Counted from the stretch's first letter, positions 50,913-59,688 are shown. The stretch is DNA of 64,000 bases from Hyphomicrobiales bacterium (GCA_930633495.1 CAKNFJ010000001.1:4859001-4923000); one strand, 5' to 3'. Made by a program: numbers and translations. The notes: a model not told the origin generated them from the letters alone.

Positions 50913-52456
50913 CGCGACATCTCCGAGCTCTGTGCCAGTCCAAGCGAAGGCCAGAGCGCATCGATCCGGGCGGATATCGCCGGGTCCATCGCCATCGGCC
51001 GGCCCCATTCCCGCTCGGTCTCGGGCGGCAGCTTGTTGGTGGCGTCGATGCCGAGCTTGCCGCCCAGCCCCGGCTTCGGCGAGGCGAAGTCGAGATAGTC
51101 GATCGGCGTGTCGGTGAGCGTGACGAGATCGCGGCTGGCATCGGCGCGGGTCGCGACCGCCCACATCACCTGCGCCCAGTCGCGCGGGTCGATATCGTCG
51201 TCCACGACGATGACGAGCTTGGTGTAGCTGAATTGCGGCAGCAGCGACCACAGGCCGAGCATGAGGCGCCGCGCCTGGCCGGGATAGCGCTTGGCGATGG
51301 CGACGACGGCGATCCGGTAGGAACAGGCTTCCGGCGGCAGCCAGAGATCGACCACCTCCGGGAACTGCCGTTGCAGCAATGGCAAGAACAGCACGTTGAG
51401 CGCCTCGCCGATGCGCGAGGGCTCGTCCGGCGCCCGGCCCGTGAAGGTCGAGAGATAGAGCGGCGCCCGCCGCATCGTCACGGCTGTCACCCGCATCACC
51501 GGGAAGGGCTCGACGGAGTTGTAATAGCCGGTGTGGTCGCCATAGGGGCCTTCCGGTGCGGTCTCGTCGGATGAAACGAAGCCCTCGATCACGATCTCGG
51601 CCTCGGCCGGCACCGAAAGCGGAACGCTGACGCAAGGCACAAGCACGGGCCGCTCACCGCGCAGCAGGCCGGAGAAGCGCAGTTCCGGCACCGTCTCGGG
51701 CAAGGGCAGCACGGCCGCGAGGATCGTCGCCGGATCGGCGCCGATCACTACCGCGACCGGCATCTCGCGGTTTAGCCTGCACCATTGCGCATGGTGGCGC
51801 GCGCCGCCGCGATGGGCGAGCCAGCGCAGGATGGCGCGGTCGCGCCCGAGTACCTGCATTCGGTAGACGCCGAGATTGCTCTCGTCTCCGGGCGCGGGCT
51901 CAGGCGGCACGGTCAGGACCAGCGGCCAGGTGATCAGGGGCGCAGGCTCGCCGGGCCAGCAGAGCTGCACCGGCAGCGCCGTCAGGTCGATGTCAGCGCC
52001 CCGGAAAATGCGTTCCTGCACCGGCGCCCGCCGGCACTCGCGCGGGCGCATCGAGAGAGCCGCGCGGGCCAGCGGCAGCGCCTGCCAGGCTTCCGTGAGG
52101 CCGCGCGGCGGCCGCGGCTCGCGCAGCTCGGCGAGCTTGCCGCCGAGCGCTGGCATGTTTCCGGCCTCGACGCCCAGCCCCCAGGCGACGCGTTCGACCG
52201 TGCCGAACAGGTTGGTCAGAAGTGGCATGGGAGAGATCGACCCGTCCGGCAGCAACGGGCGCTCGAACAGCAACGCCGGCCCGTTCCTGGCGATGACGCG
52301 GCGATGAATCTCGGTGACCTCGTGCACGACGCTGATCGGCTCGGCGATCCGCCGGAGCTGCCCGTTGGCGTCGAGATGGGCGAGGAAGGCATTGAGGTCG
52401 CGGAAGCGAGGCAGGTCGCGGATCGGCAAGGGCAGTGGCTCCGGTTGCCGGACCAT
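50909..52456 (-). CDS. ubiD: UbiD-family prFMN-dependent decarboxylase
   Basis: A 515-residue decarboxylase. Recognisable are FRDLNAFLAHLDANGQLRRI at the start, SNLGVYRMQVLGRDRAILRW (prFMN/metal site), ETAPEGPYGDHTGYYNS, and the C-terminal VVDDDIDPRDWAQVMWAVATR. In ubiquinone synthesis it removes the carboxylate of octaprenyl-hydroxybenzoate. ATG 52456 is chosen; the longer upstream frame is a shadow. Divergent from ubiTUV, sharing a perfect TTGCG-N4-CGCAA box. Confidence 0.92.
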   Translation of the reverse strand: MVRQPEPLPLPIRDLPRFRDLNAFLAHLDANGQLRRIAEPISVVHEVTEIHRRVIARNGPALLFERPLLPDGSISPMPLLTNLFGTVERVAWGLGVEAGNMPALGGKLAELREPRPPRGLTEAWQALPLARAALSMRPRECRRAPVQERIFRGADIDLTALPVQLCWPGEPAPLITWPLVLTVPPEPAPGDESNLGVYRMQVLGRDRAILRWLAHRGGARHHAQWCRLNREMPVAVVIGADPATILAAVLPLPETVPELRFSGLLRGERPVLVPCVSVPLSVPAEAEIVIEGFVSSDETAPEGPYGDHTGYYNSVEPFPVMRVTAVTMRRAPLYLSTFTGRAPDEPSRIGEALNVLFLPLLQRQFPEVVDLWLPPEACSYRIAVVAIAKRYPGQARRLMLGLWSLLPQFSYTKLVIVVDDDIDPRDWAQVMWAVATRADASRDLVTLTDTPIDYLDFASPKPGLGGKLGIDATNKLPPETEREWGRPMAMDPAISARIDALWPSLGLAQSSEMSR

Positions 52457-52480
52457 CGCCCGCTTCAATCGCGGCCGTCT

Positions 52481-52494
52481 TTGCGCGGGCGCAA
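52481..52494. promoter_or_regulatory. Perfect NnrR/FNR-type box between ubiD and ubiT
   Basis: TTGCGCGGGCGCAA is a perfect match to TTGCG-N4-CGCAA, 25 nt from the ubiD ATG and 46 nt from the ubiT ATG. Its placement could let one CRP/FNR-family protein control both arms. Confidence 0.6.
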
Positions 52495-52539
52495 CGAGCG
52501 CAGCGGCTGCCGGCCTAGTCTCAAGGCCGGAGGTGAGCG

Positions 52540-53088
52540 ATGCCGGAGCCGGAGACGACAGGATTGCGGGTGATGCCGCCGCGATTGCCGCCATGGCTGT
52601 CGCGAGCGGTCGCGCCCCTACCGTTGGCGCCCTTGCAGCCGGCACTGGCGCTGATGCTCGCCCGCATCGGCCGCGCCCATCCTGATCTCTATGACCGCCT
52701 CGGCGAACACGCCGAGAAGCGCTTCGGCATCGATCCCACCGATCTGCCCTTCGCCTTCGTGCTGGAACCGCGACCGGGCCGGCCGCAGGCGCGCGCCGTC
52801 CGCGCCTTGCCGGAAGGGCTCGATGCCAGCATTCGCGGCCCGCTCGCCGGGCTGATCGGCATGGCCGAGGGCTCGCTCGACGGCGACGCCCTGTTCTTCT
52901 CGCGCGTGCTCTGGGTGGAGGGCGATGTCGCAGCCTCGCTCGCCCTGCGCAACGCCATCGACGACGCCCGCATCGATTTCGGCAAGCTCCTCCTCGGCGG
53001 TTTCGGGCCGCTCGGCGCGCGTCTTGCCGCTGCCGTGCGCGAGCGGATGCGGGCGCTGCCCGTCGCGGGAGGCCCTTCGTGGAACTGA
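52540..53088 (+). CDS. ubiT: SCP2-domain anaerobic ubiquinone factor UbiT
   Basis: A 182-residue soluble protein with an SCP2-like lipid-binding domain (HAEKRFGIDPTDLPFAFVLE, GLIGMAEGSLDGDALFFSR, LWVEGDVAASLALRNAID). UbiT, with UbiU and UbiV, supports O2-independent ubiquinone synthesis, probably by holding prenylated intermediates. GGAGG lies six nt before the ATG. It overlaps the UbiU start by ten nt. Confidence 0.87.
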   Translation: MPEPETTGLRVMPPRLPPWLSRAVAPLPLAPLQPALALMLARIGRAHPDLYDRLGEHAEKRFGIDPTDLPFAFVLEPRPGRPQARAVRALPEGLDASIRGPLAGLIGMAEGSLDGDALFFSRVLWVEGDVAASLALRNAIDDARIDFGKLLLGGFGPLGARLAAAVRERMRALPVAGGPSWN

Positions 53089-54056
53089 TCTGCCCGGCCG
53101 GCACGCCGGCAAGCCTCGAAGCCGCTGTGGAAGCGGGAGCGGATGCGATCTATTGCGGCTTCCGCGACGAGACCAACGCGCGCAACTTCCCTGGCCTGAA
53201 TTTTTCGCGCGAGGAACTGAGGAAGGGCATCGCCTTCGCCCATCGCCACGGCGTCAAGGTGCTGGTCGCGATCAACACCTTCGCGCGTGCCGGCTCTTTC
53301 GGGCTCTGGCAGGCGGCGATCGACGATGCCGTCGCGGCTGGGGCCGATGCCCTGATCCTGGCCGATCTCGCGACGCTCGACTATACCGCGCGCCGCCATC
53401 CGGCGCAGCGGCTGCATGTCTCGGTCCAGGCCGGGGCCGCCAATCCCGATGCGATCCGCTTCTATGCCGAGAGCTTCGGCGCCCGGCGCGTCGTGCTGCC
53501 GCGCGTGCTCAGCGTGCCCGAGATCGCCGCGATCATCCGCGAAAGCGCTCTCGAGACCGAGGTCTTCGTCTTCGGCGGCCTCTGCGTGATGGAGGAGGGG
53601 CGCTGCTCGCTCTCCTCCTATGCCACCGGCCAGTCGCCGAATATGAACGGCGTCTGTTCGCCCGCGAGCCATGTCGCTTATGCCGAGCGCGGAGGGCAGA
53701 TCGTCTCGACGCTCGGCGGCTTCACCATCAACAGTTTCGGCAAGGACGAGCCCGCGGGCTATCCGACGTTGTGCAAGGGCCGCTTCACCACGCCGAAGAG
53801 CTCGGGCTACATCTTCGAGGAGCCGGTCAGCCTTGATGCGGCAGTGATGTTGCCGGCGCTCCGCGAGGCCGGCGTCACCGCGCTCAAGATCGAGGGACGC
53901 CAGCGCGGCCGCGCCTATATCGCCGGCGTCGTCCGCTCCTTCCGCAGCATTCTCGCCGCGCTCGACGAAGGACGCCAGACGCCGGCGCCCGGCCTCGCCG
54001 CGATGGCGGAAGGGCAGGCGAGCACGGTCGGCGCCTATCGCAAGGGCTGGCGCTAA
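53079..54056 (+). CDS. ubiU: O2-independent ubiquinone hydroxylase subunit UbiU (U32 family)
   Basis: A 325-residue U32-family protein from GTG 53079: MELICPAGTPASLEAAVEAG, DAIYCGFRDETNARNF, and four Cys for a [4Fe-4S] cluster in GGLCVMEEGRCSL, NGVCSPASH and TLCKGRF. With UbiV it hydroxylates the quinone ring without O2, using prephenate as donor in characterised systems. It lies between ubiT (overlap) and ubiV (7-nt gap). Confidence 0.92.
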   Translation: MELICPAGTPASLEAAVEAGADAIYCGFRDETNARNFPGLNFSREELRKGIAFAHRHGVKVLVAINTFARAGSFGLWQAAIDDAVAAGADALILADLATLDYTARRHPAQRLHVSVQAGAANPDAIRFYAESFGARRVVLPRVLSVPEIAAIIRESALETEVFVFGGLCVMEEGRCSLSSYATGQSPNMNGVCSPASHVAYAERGGQIVSTLGGFTINSFGKDEPAGYPTLCKGRFTTPKSSGYIFEEPVSLDAAVMLPALREAGVTALKIEGRQRGRAYIAGVVRSFRSILAALDEGRQTPAPGLAAMAEGQASTVGAYRKGWR

Positions 54057-54063
54057 GGGATTG

Positions 54064-54966
54064 ATGACGATGCAGCTTACCCTCGGCCCCGTGCTCTATC
54101 ATTGGCAGCCGGAGCGCTGGCGCGATTTCTACTTTCGGATCGCCGACGAGGCGCCGGTCGACACTGTCGTGGTCGGCGAGGCCGTCTGCTCCAAGCGCAC
54201 GCCCTTCAAGCAGGATCACATCCCCACCGTGGTCGAGCGGCTGGAAGCCGCGGGCAAGCGGGTGCTGCATGCCTCGCTGATCCTGGTCTCGCTGCCGCGC
54301 GAACGACGCCAGACCCGAGAGCTGATGCAGGCCGCCGAGGCGGAGGTAGAAATCAACGACCTGACCTGCCTCGCGTCGCTCGATGGTAAGCCCTTCACTG
54401 TCGGCCCCTTCGTCAACGTCTATAACGAAGCGTCAGCGGGTTTCCTGGCCGCGCGCGGCGCCAGCCGCATCTGCCTTCCGCCGGAACTCCCGTTGCCGGC
54501 CGTCGCGTCCATCGCTGCCGCGCTGCCGCAGGTCGCCATCGAGGTCTTCGCTTTCGGCAAGGTGTCGCTGGCGATCTCGGCGCGCTGCTATCACGCCCGC
54601 GCGCATAAGCTCACCAAGGACAATTGCCGCTTCGTCTGCGAGCAGGACCCGGACGGCATGCCGGTCGCCACGTTGGATGGTGCCGGCTTTCTCTCCGTCA
54701 ATGGCGTGCAGACCCTCTCGCATGGCTGCGCCAGCCTGCTCGGCGACATCCCGGCCTTGCGCGAGGCCGGCGTCGCTTCGCTCAGGCTCTCGCCGCAGGA
54801 CTGCGACATGGTCGCGGTCGTCAGGCTGTTCCGGGATGTCGTCGAAGGGCGGCTCGGTGCGGAGGAGGCCGAGCAGCGGCTTGGCGCGCTCTATCCGGAC
54901 GTGCCGCTGGCCAACGGCTTCCTGCATGCGGCACCCGGCCATCTCCACGTCCGGGCGGGCGCCTGA
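54064..54966 (+). CDS. ubiV: O2-independent ubiquinone hydroxylase subunit UbiV (U32 family)
   Basis: A 300-residue U32 protein: LTLGPVLYHWQPERWRDFY, VVGEAVCSKRTPFKQ (first Cys), and SARCYHARAHKLTKDNCRFV with CEQDPDG (further cluster Cys). It pairs with UbiU as a heterodimer. ATG 54064 is preferred to the TTG at 54061. Completing ubiTUV shows that the organism can make ubiquinone under anoxia, useful for denitrification. Confidence 0.92.
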   Translation: MTMQLTLGPVLYHWQPERWRDFYFRIADEAPVDTVVVGEAVCSKRTPFKQDHIPTVVERLEAAGKRVLHASLILVSLPRERRQTRELMQAAEAEVEINDLTCLASLDGKPFTVGPFVNVYNEASAGFLAARGASRICLPPELPLPAVASIAAALPQVAIEVFAFGKVSLAISARCYHARAHKLTKDNCRFVCEQDPDGMPVATLDGAGFLSVNGVQTLSHGCASLLGDIPALREAGVASLRLSPQDCDMVAVVRLFRDVVEGRLGAEEAEQRLGALYPDVPLANGFLHAAPGHLHVRAGA

Positions 54967-54998
54967 GGCACAGCGCAGACCTCATAGGGGAGGCGGAG

Positions 54999-55850
54999 AT
55001 GGGCGGCAGCTACGACAAGGCCTCGCAGCACGAGCCCAGCCGGGACACGCCGGCGAGCGAGCTGATCGTCCGGTTGCGGCGCGTGCTGCGACCGGAGGGG
55101 CTCGATTGCGCCTGCCGCGAGACGCTGGACGGCGCTCTCGACCGCTTCGACCAACTTGAACGCCGGCGCGAGGCGCGGCGGCGTCTCACTGATGCGCGCG
55201 ACCACAAGATCCGGATCGAGGCGCTGCTGTCCTTCCTCACCGATCTCGACACCCTGACCGAGGCCGAGACTGATCGCAGCGTCTTCGAGGAGATGGCGCT
55301 GCTGTTCGTCGAAATCACGCGCAGCGCGGATGCGCGACCTGTAGATCCGTTCAAACCTCCCGCAATTTGCGTTAGCGCAACATGCCGCCAGCTCGCTCCT
55401 CCTAGTGTTGCGGTGCAGCGAGAAACCGATGCGTCTGCTGCAGTGATGGAGAAGACGGATGTTCCGGACCATTCTTGCCGGCGCGCTGATGGCGCTGGCG
55501 GTCGTCGGCGCGAATGCCGCCGAAGTCGAGGTGAAGATGCTCAACAAGGGTGCCGCCGGCGCCATGGTGTTCGAGCCCGCGCTGGTGAAGATCGCGCCGG
55601 GCGATACCGTGAAGTTCGTGCCGACCGACAAGAGCCACAACGCGGAGAGCATTCCCGAGATGCTGCCGGCCGGGGCCGAGCCGTTTGCCGGCAAGATGAA
55701 CGAGCAGGTCGACGTCACCTTCAAGGAAGCCGGTGTCTACGGCATTCGGTGCAAGCCGCATTACGGCATGGGCATGGTCGCGATGGTCGTGGTCGGAGAG
55801 CCGACCAACATCGACGCCGCCAGCACCGGCGCCGCCAAGGCCCCCGGTAA
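54999..55850 (+). CDS. Unidentified ORF running into the pseudoazurin gene
   Basis: From an ATG with GGCGGAG upstream, the first 120 or so codons look like a real helical, Arg/Glu-rich protein (SELIVRLRRVLRPEGLDCAC, RIEALLSFLTDLDTLTEAET). After about 55375 codon character changes and the frame reads through the NnrR-type box and the out-of-frame pseudoazurin gene to 55850. I infer that the natural stop has been lost by frameshift, or the 3' end is a false extension. No family recognised; the credible part is about 54999-55380. Confidence 0.4.
   Translation: MGGSYDKASQHEPSRDTPASELIVRLRRVLRPEGLDCACRETLDGALDRFDQLERRREARRRLTDARDHKIRIEALLSFLTDLDTLTEAETDRSVFEEMALLFVEITRSADARPVDPFKPPAICVSATCRQLAPPSVAVQRETDASAAVMEKTDVPDHSCRRADGAGGRRRECRRSRGEDAQQGCRRRHGVRARAGEDRAGRYREVRADRQEPQRGEHSRDAAGRGRAVCRQDERAGRRHLQGSRCLRHSVQAALRHGHGRDGRGRRADQHRRRQHRRRQGPR
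55367..55380. promoter_or_regulatory. Perfect NnrR-type box upstream of pseudoazurin
   Basis: TTGCGTTAGCGCAA is a perfect TTGCG-N4-CGCAA palindrome, 79 nt before the pseudoazurin ATG, and the NnrR-like regulator gene is 1.8 kb away. Together with 58824-58837 and 61451-61464 it shares the right-hand AGC-R-CAA. Confidence 0.65.
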
Positions 55851-56004
55851 GGCGAAGCAGGTTTTCGCTGATCTTATCGCCAAGGCAGGCCAGATCGCCA
55901 AGGCGCAGGAGTTCGACACCCGGCGATCGGGCGCGGCCGGGTCTTGCCCGGCCGCCGGAAGGACGGAAGCCCATGGCACCTATACCGCGACTGCGAGCCT
56001 ATGA
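55459..56004 (+). CDS. Pseudoazurin-like periplasmic blue copper protein
   Basis: A cupredoxin with signal peptide FRTILAGALMALAVVGANA. Copper ligands: His in VPTDKSHNAESIP, and Cys, His, Met in YGIRCKPHYGMGMVAMVVVG. It normally donates electrons to NirK or N2O reductase. The frame extends to 181 residues and overlaps nnrS by 32 nt; relatives end about 35 residues earlier, after the helical GKAKQVFADLIAKAG, so the C-terminal tail (residues about 145-181) is probably a recent extension. Confidence 0.85.
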   Translation: MFRTILAGALMALAVVGANAAEVEVKMLNKGAAGAMVFEPALVKIAPGDTVKFVPTDKSHNAESIPEMLPAGAEPFAGKMNEQVDVTFKEAGVYGIRCKPHYGMGMVAMVVVGEPTNIDAASTGAAKAPGKAKQVFADLIAKAGQIAKAQEFDTRRSGAAGSCPAAGRTEAHGTYTATASL

Positions 56005-57178
56005 CGGACCTGCGATTTTGTCCTACGGCTTTCGGCCGTTCTTCCTTCTGGCGGCTCTGCAGGCCGGCCTGACGCTCCTGGTCTGGCTACCTTTCGTCAC
56101 CGGCCATCTCGCTGTTCCGACAGCGTTCGTGCCGATGGACTGGCATGTTCACGAGATGCTCTTCGGTTACCAGGCGGCCGCCATCGGCGGCTTCCTGCTC
56201 ACGGCGATTCCGAACTGGACCGGTCGGCTGCCCGTGCAGGGCAAGCCGCTTCTGGTCCTCGTCCTCGCATGGCTTGCCGGGCGTCTCGCCGTCTCGGCTT
56301 CGGCCTTGATCGGCTGGCGGCTGGCCATGGGAATCGACGCGCTGTTCCTCCTGCTGCTGGCAGGGGCGGCCGCGCGCGAGATCGTGGCGGGTCGCAACTG
56401 GCGCAATCTCAAGGTCGTGGTCCTGGTCGGGCTTCTGCTTGCGGCAAACCTTGCCTTCCATCTCGAAGCGGGGCTGACCGGAAGCGCCGATTTCGCCCGC
56501 CGTCTCGCGATCGCCGTCGTCCTGATGCTGGTCATGCTGATCGCCGGGCGCATCGTGCCGAGCTTCACGCGCAATTGGCTGGCGCAACGTGGCAAGGGAC
56601 GCATGCCGGTTCCGTTCGGCCTCTATGACAAGGCCGTGCTGGCGGGCAGCGGGCTCGCGCTTGGCCTCTGGGTCGCGAAGCCGGACGTGTTCGCGACCGC
56701 TGCCGCTCTCGCGATCCTGGCCGTGCTCCATCTCGTCAGGCTGGCCCGCTGGGCCGGCGAGCGCTGCTGGCGTAACCCGCTGCTGATTATCCTCCATATT
56801 GCCTACCTGTTCGTGCCGCTCGGCTTCAGCCTGACGGCGCTTGCGAGTTTCGGCTTGATCGCGCCGGGCGCCGGCATCCATGCCTGGACGGCCGGAGCCT
56901 TCGGGACTATGACATTGGCGGTGATGTCTCGCGCCAGCCTCGGGCATACTGGCCGACCGCTGGTGGCGACGGCCGCGACGCAAGCCTGCTACGTCCTCGT
57001 CGTTCTCGGCAGCCTTGCCCGGATTTACTCTGCTCTCGGGCATGGCCCAGCGGCGCTGTTGCATGTGGCAGGCTTAAGCTGGTCGCTGGCCTTTATCGTC
57101 TTTGCGCTGGCGTATTCGCCCGCGCTGACCAGGGCGCGCTTGGGCGGCAAGGTCGTTCCCAATCCCGGTGCGGCCTGA
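55973..57178 (+). CDS. nnrS: NnrS-family haem/copper membrane protein
   Basis: A 401-residue protein with about 12 helices: LSYGFRPFFLLAALQAGL, MDWHVHEMLFGYQAAAIGGF (His ligands), TAIPNWTGRLP, AGRIVPSFTRNWL and GAFGTMTLAVMSRASLGHTG. NnrS relieves nitrosative stress and is found in denitrifiers. ATG 55973 has GGAAG upstream. It ends 18 nt before the convergent NnrR-like gene. Confidence 0.92.
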   Translation: MAPIPRLRAYDGPAILSYGFRPFFLLAALQAGLTLLVWLPFVTGHLAVPTAFVPMDWHVHEMLFGYQAAAIGGFLLTAIPNWTGRLPVQGKPLLVLVLAWLAGRLAVSASALIGWRLAMGIDALFLLLLAGAAAREIVAGRNWRNLKVVVLVGLLLAANLAFHLEAGLTGSADFARRLAIAVVLMLVMLIAGRIVPSFTRNWLAQRGKGRMPVPFGLYDKAVLAGSGLALGLWVAKPDVFATAAALAILAVLHLVRLARWAGERCWRNPLLIILHIAYLFVPLGFSLTALASFGLIAPGAGIHAWTAGAFGTMTLAVMSRASLGHTGRPLVATAATQACYVLVVLGSLARIYSALGHGPAALLHVAGLSWSLAFIVFALAYSPALTRARLGGKVVPNPGAA

Positions 57179-57196
57179 ACCGTTCCCGAACTGGAA

Positions 57197-57889
57197 CTAT
57201 TCAGCATTCTCGGCCAAGCGTGACAGCTTGGCCCGGTCACGCACCAAGAGTTTCTGACGCCCGCCCTCGACCAGCCCTTGCGTTTCCCAGGTACTGAGGA
57301 TGCGGGAGACCGTGTACAAAGTCGTGCCGGTCATCTCGGCGATGTCGCGCCGCGAGATCGGAAAGTCGATGCGAAGGCCAGTTTCATCGCGCCGGCCGGC
57401 CTGTTCCACCAGCCGCAGTACCGCGTGGGCGACGCGGCGCTCGGCCTCCTCTGTCGACATTTCGCGGATGCGGGTATGGGCCTCGTCGAGGCGCTGTCCG
57501 ATCGTGCGAATGGCGTTCATCGCCAAATGCGGATTGTCCTCGACGAAGCCGTCCCAGGACGTCGTCGGCCAAGCGGCGACGAAACTGTCCACGGCCGCCG
57601 TCGCTGTGCCCGGATAGTCACTGCGGCCGAGAGCACGCGTGAAGCCGAAGAGATCGCCGGGATGGACGACCCGCACGATGATCTGTTGGCCGTCGCGCGT
57701 GACCTGCGTCACCTTCAGCCGGCCGTCCAGCAACAGGTAGAAGGCCTGCGCCTGATCGCCCTGTTCGAAGACCGCTTCGCCCTGCGAAATCCGGCGTGTG
57801 CTCGCCTGTGCTGTCATTTGGTCGAGCTGGGCATCGTTCATCGCCGCGAAGAGCGGAATGCCGCACAGCACGCTGCGATCCATGGCCAC
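57197..57889 (-). CDS. nnrR: CRP/FNR-family regulator, NnrR/DNR-like
   Basis: A 230-residue regulator with cyclic-nucleotide-binding fold (ISQGEAVFEQGDQAQAFYLL, VHPGDLFGFTRALG) and C-terminal HTH ISRRDIAEMTGTTLYTVSRI. It lacks the N-terminal Cys cluster of FNR, as expected for NO-responsive haem-type NnrR/DNR proteins. Located among denitrification genes with TTGCG-N4-CGCAA boxes nearby, it is the likely regulator of them. Confidence 0.85.
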   Translation of the reverse strand: MAMDRSVLCGIPLFAAMNDAQLDQMTAQASTRRISQGEAVFEQGDQAQAFYLLLDGRLKVTQVTRDGQQIIVRVVHPGDLFGFTRALGRSDYPGTATAAVDSFVAAWPTTSWDGFVEDNPHLAMNAIRTIGQRLDEAHTRIREMSTEEAERRVAHAVLRLVEQAGRRDETGLRIDFPISRRDIAEMTGTTLYTVSRILSTWETQGLVEGGRQKLLVRDRAKLSRLAENAE

Positions 57890-57916
57890 GATGCTGCTTC
57901 CTTCCCCGCGGGGATT

Positions 57917-58771
57917 TTAAGAAAACCCGCGATTCTTCGATCCAGCGCGACACGCGAAGTATGACCGGAATCTCTCGGGCGGCTCAAGTGCGCCACGATA
58001 TCCCAGCGAGGACGATTCTGGCGCCAGCCAATAGGTAGATGAGCACCGCACAGCCGATAAGCGCCCAGTCAGTCCTCGCCTCTCTCGCTGCAACTGCATG
58101 ATGCCCAGCACCACGAGCGATAAAGTTCGGCGAGCCGACCTTCCTTCGTCGCGAATGCCGGCAATCATGATGGCGCCGTTCATGCCCGCCGTGACGTGCC
58201 AGGGCACCATGCCGGGAGGGGCGCAGTGGTAGACGAACACGCCCTGCCGGGTAGCCTTCCAGCGCAGCACGACCCGCTCGCCGGGGTTGACCTCCGTCAG
58301 CGCCCCGCCGCCGAGCGCACCGGTCGACGAATGGAATTCGATATTGTGCATCAGCTCGTTGGTTTCGGCGTTGATCAGCGTCAGCTCGATATAGTCGCCC
58401 TCGTGCACGACCATCAGCGGGCCGGGCACCGTGCCGTTGAAGGTGAAGGCGAAGGTCTCGGTGCCGGCATCGTCGAGGACGATCTTCTTCTCGTGGATCG
58501 TCATCGTGAACTCGACGACCTTCGGCCCGCCGGTCGCGATCTGCTCATGCGCATGCACGAACGGGGGATCGACCAGCTTCGGCTTGACGCGCGGCAACTT
58601 GGCGATGTCGGTGGCGGTGGCATTGGCCATTACGGCTTGCGCCTGAGCCGGCGCGGAAGCGGCCTGGACGATCGCCCCCGTGGCTGCCGCTCCCGCCAGA
58701 ATGCTGCGGCCGGTCAGTTTGAGCTTTTCACACAGTTTGAGCCTTCGTCGTTTGCTTGTCGCCTTGCCCAA
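57917..58771 (-). pseudogene. nirK: 3'-truncated copper nitrite reductase NirK
   Basis: The first about 210 codons are NirK: a TAT-like leader ([18 protein letters not shown]), [14 protein letters not shown], and the first cupredoxin domain with Cu ligands in [11 protein letters not shown] and [20 protein letters not shown]. After GAIMIAGI the frame turns into unrelated basic sequence and stops at 57917, so the second cupredoxin domain with the remaining type-2 copper and catalytic His is missing. The N-terminus also looks shifted: an upstream ATG (58792) reads [19 protein letters not shown] then hits TGA. Nitrite reduction by this gene product is very unlikely. Confidence 0.8.
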
Positions 58772-58823
58772 AGACCGTTGATCTATCGGTCATGAGGACT
58801 TTGAGGCCTGGCGAAATCGGTCT

Positions 58824-58837
58824 TTGTTGCAGCACAA
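58824..58837. promoter_or_regulatory. Candidate NnrR-type box upstream of nirK
   Basis: TTGTTGCAGCACAA has the outer TTGT/ACAA palindrome and shares AGC-R-CAA with the other two boxes. It is 32 nt before the ATG at 58792 and 53 nt before the open TTG at 58771. Confidence 0.5.
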
Positions 58838-58864
58838 CATCTTTGACGATCTTGGCCGGGATCG

Positions 58865-59149
58865 TCACTCGGCGGCGATCATCGCCGGCTCCCAGGCCGG
58901 CTCGTAGGTCAGCGTAACCGCGACGGCCGTGACGCCTTCGACCGCGCCGGCTGCCATGGCGACAGCCTGCTTGAGGAAGCCGGCGAGCGGGCAACCGCGC
59001 GTGGTCGTCGTCATGGTGATCGCGACGGCGCAGTCCGGGGCTGCTTCGATCGCATAGATCAGGCCGAGATCGACGACGCTGCGGCCGATCTCGGGATCGA
59101 GCACGTCGCGCAGCGCGATCTTGACGAGGCGTTCCAGATGGACGCTCAT
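58865..59149 (-). CDS. MIP18/DUF59 iron-sulfur assembly-like protein
   Basis: A 94-residue protein with the DUF59 pattern: IALRDVLDPEIGRSVVDLGL, ITMTTTTRGCPLAGFL with the reactive Cys, and VTLTYEPAWEPAMI. Related to SufT/PaaD-type factors that help build metal-sulfur clusters. ATG 59149 overlaps the upstream DUF2249 stop (ATGA). Part of a minus-strand operon 61382-58865. Confidence 0.87.
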   Translation of the reverse strand: MSVHLERLVKIALRDVLDPEIGRSVVDLGLIYAIEAAPDCAVAITMTTTTRGCPLAGFLKQAVAMAAGAVEGVTAVAVTLTYEPAWEPAMIAAE

Positions 59150-59688
59150 CCGTGCGCCCTCCCGCCGCCATGGCGCACGAGCAGGCGATAGGTCGAGCCC
59201 GACGCATCGAAATTGCCGGCCCATTCGTGCTGGCGCTTGGCCAGTTCCGGAAAGAGGAAAACCGGCTCGCGGGCGAGCAGCGCGAACAGAACGTCGCCGA
59301 GCTTCAGGTCTTCGAGCGCCTCCAGGATACGGACCATCGGCTCGGGCGGCTCGAGATCGACGAGGTCGAGCTCCTCGATGGGATCGCCCCAGGATAGGGC
59401 GGAGGGACTGCTGCCGGTGGCGAGCCCGGCTTCGGCCTGCACGCCGGCTACGGGCGAGAACAGGACCTCCCAATCGCCGCCGTCGAGCGGCCGGTCGCTG
59501 GCAGCGAAGCCGCGATTGGCCATCACCGAGAACAGCGGCACCGGCCGGAACGGCGCGATGAGGCGCAGGGACTCACCTGGCGCAAGCGCCCCGACGGCCT
59601 CCATGATCGCCTGGAACGGCTCCTCGCCGGCCCGCAGCATCGGACGGACGTCAAGCTCGCGGACGGGCGATGCTTCCAGTTTCGACAT
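59146..59688 (-). CDS. Tandem DUF2249 (SirA/TusA-like fold) protein
   Basis: A 180-residue protein with two DUF2249 units: ELDVRPMLRAGEEPFQAIME with LIAPFRPVPLFSVMANRGF, and LDLVDLEPPEPMVRILEAL with LFALLAREPVFLFPEL. The fold is like TusA; the family is common beside denitrification and hemerythrin genes and has unknown function. AGGAG lies ten nt before ATG 59688. Overlaps on both sides indicate tight co-expression. Confidence 0.85.
   Translation of the reverse strand: MSKLEASPVRELDVRPMLRAGEEPFQAIMEAVGALAPGESLRLIAPFRPVPLFSVMANRGFAASDRPLDGGDWEVLFSPVAGVQAEAGLATGSSPSALSWGDPIEELDLVDLEPPEPMVRILEALEDLKLGDVLFALLAREPVFLFPELAKRQHEWAGNFDASGSTYRLLVRHGGGRAHG

Noticed and set aside
50909..53104. 731-codon UbiD with a long leader
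   Set aside because: Residues before MVRQPEP lie opposite ubiT and have no homology; ATG 52456 gives the usual UbiD length.
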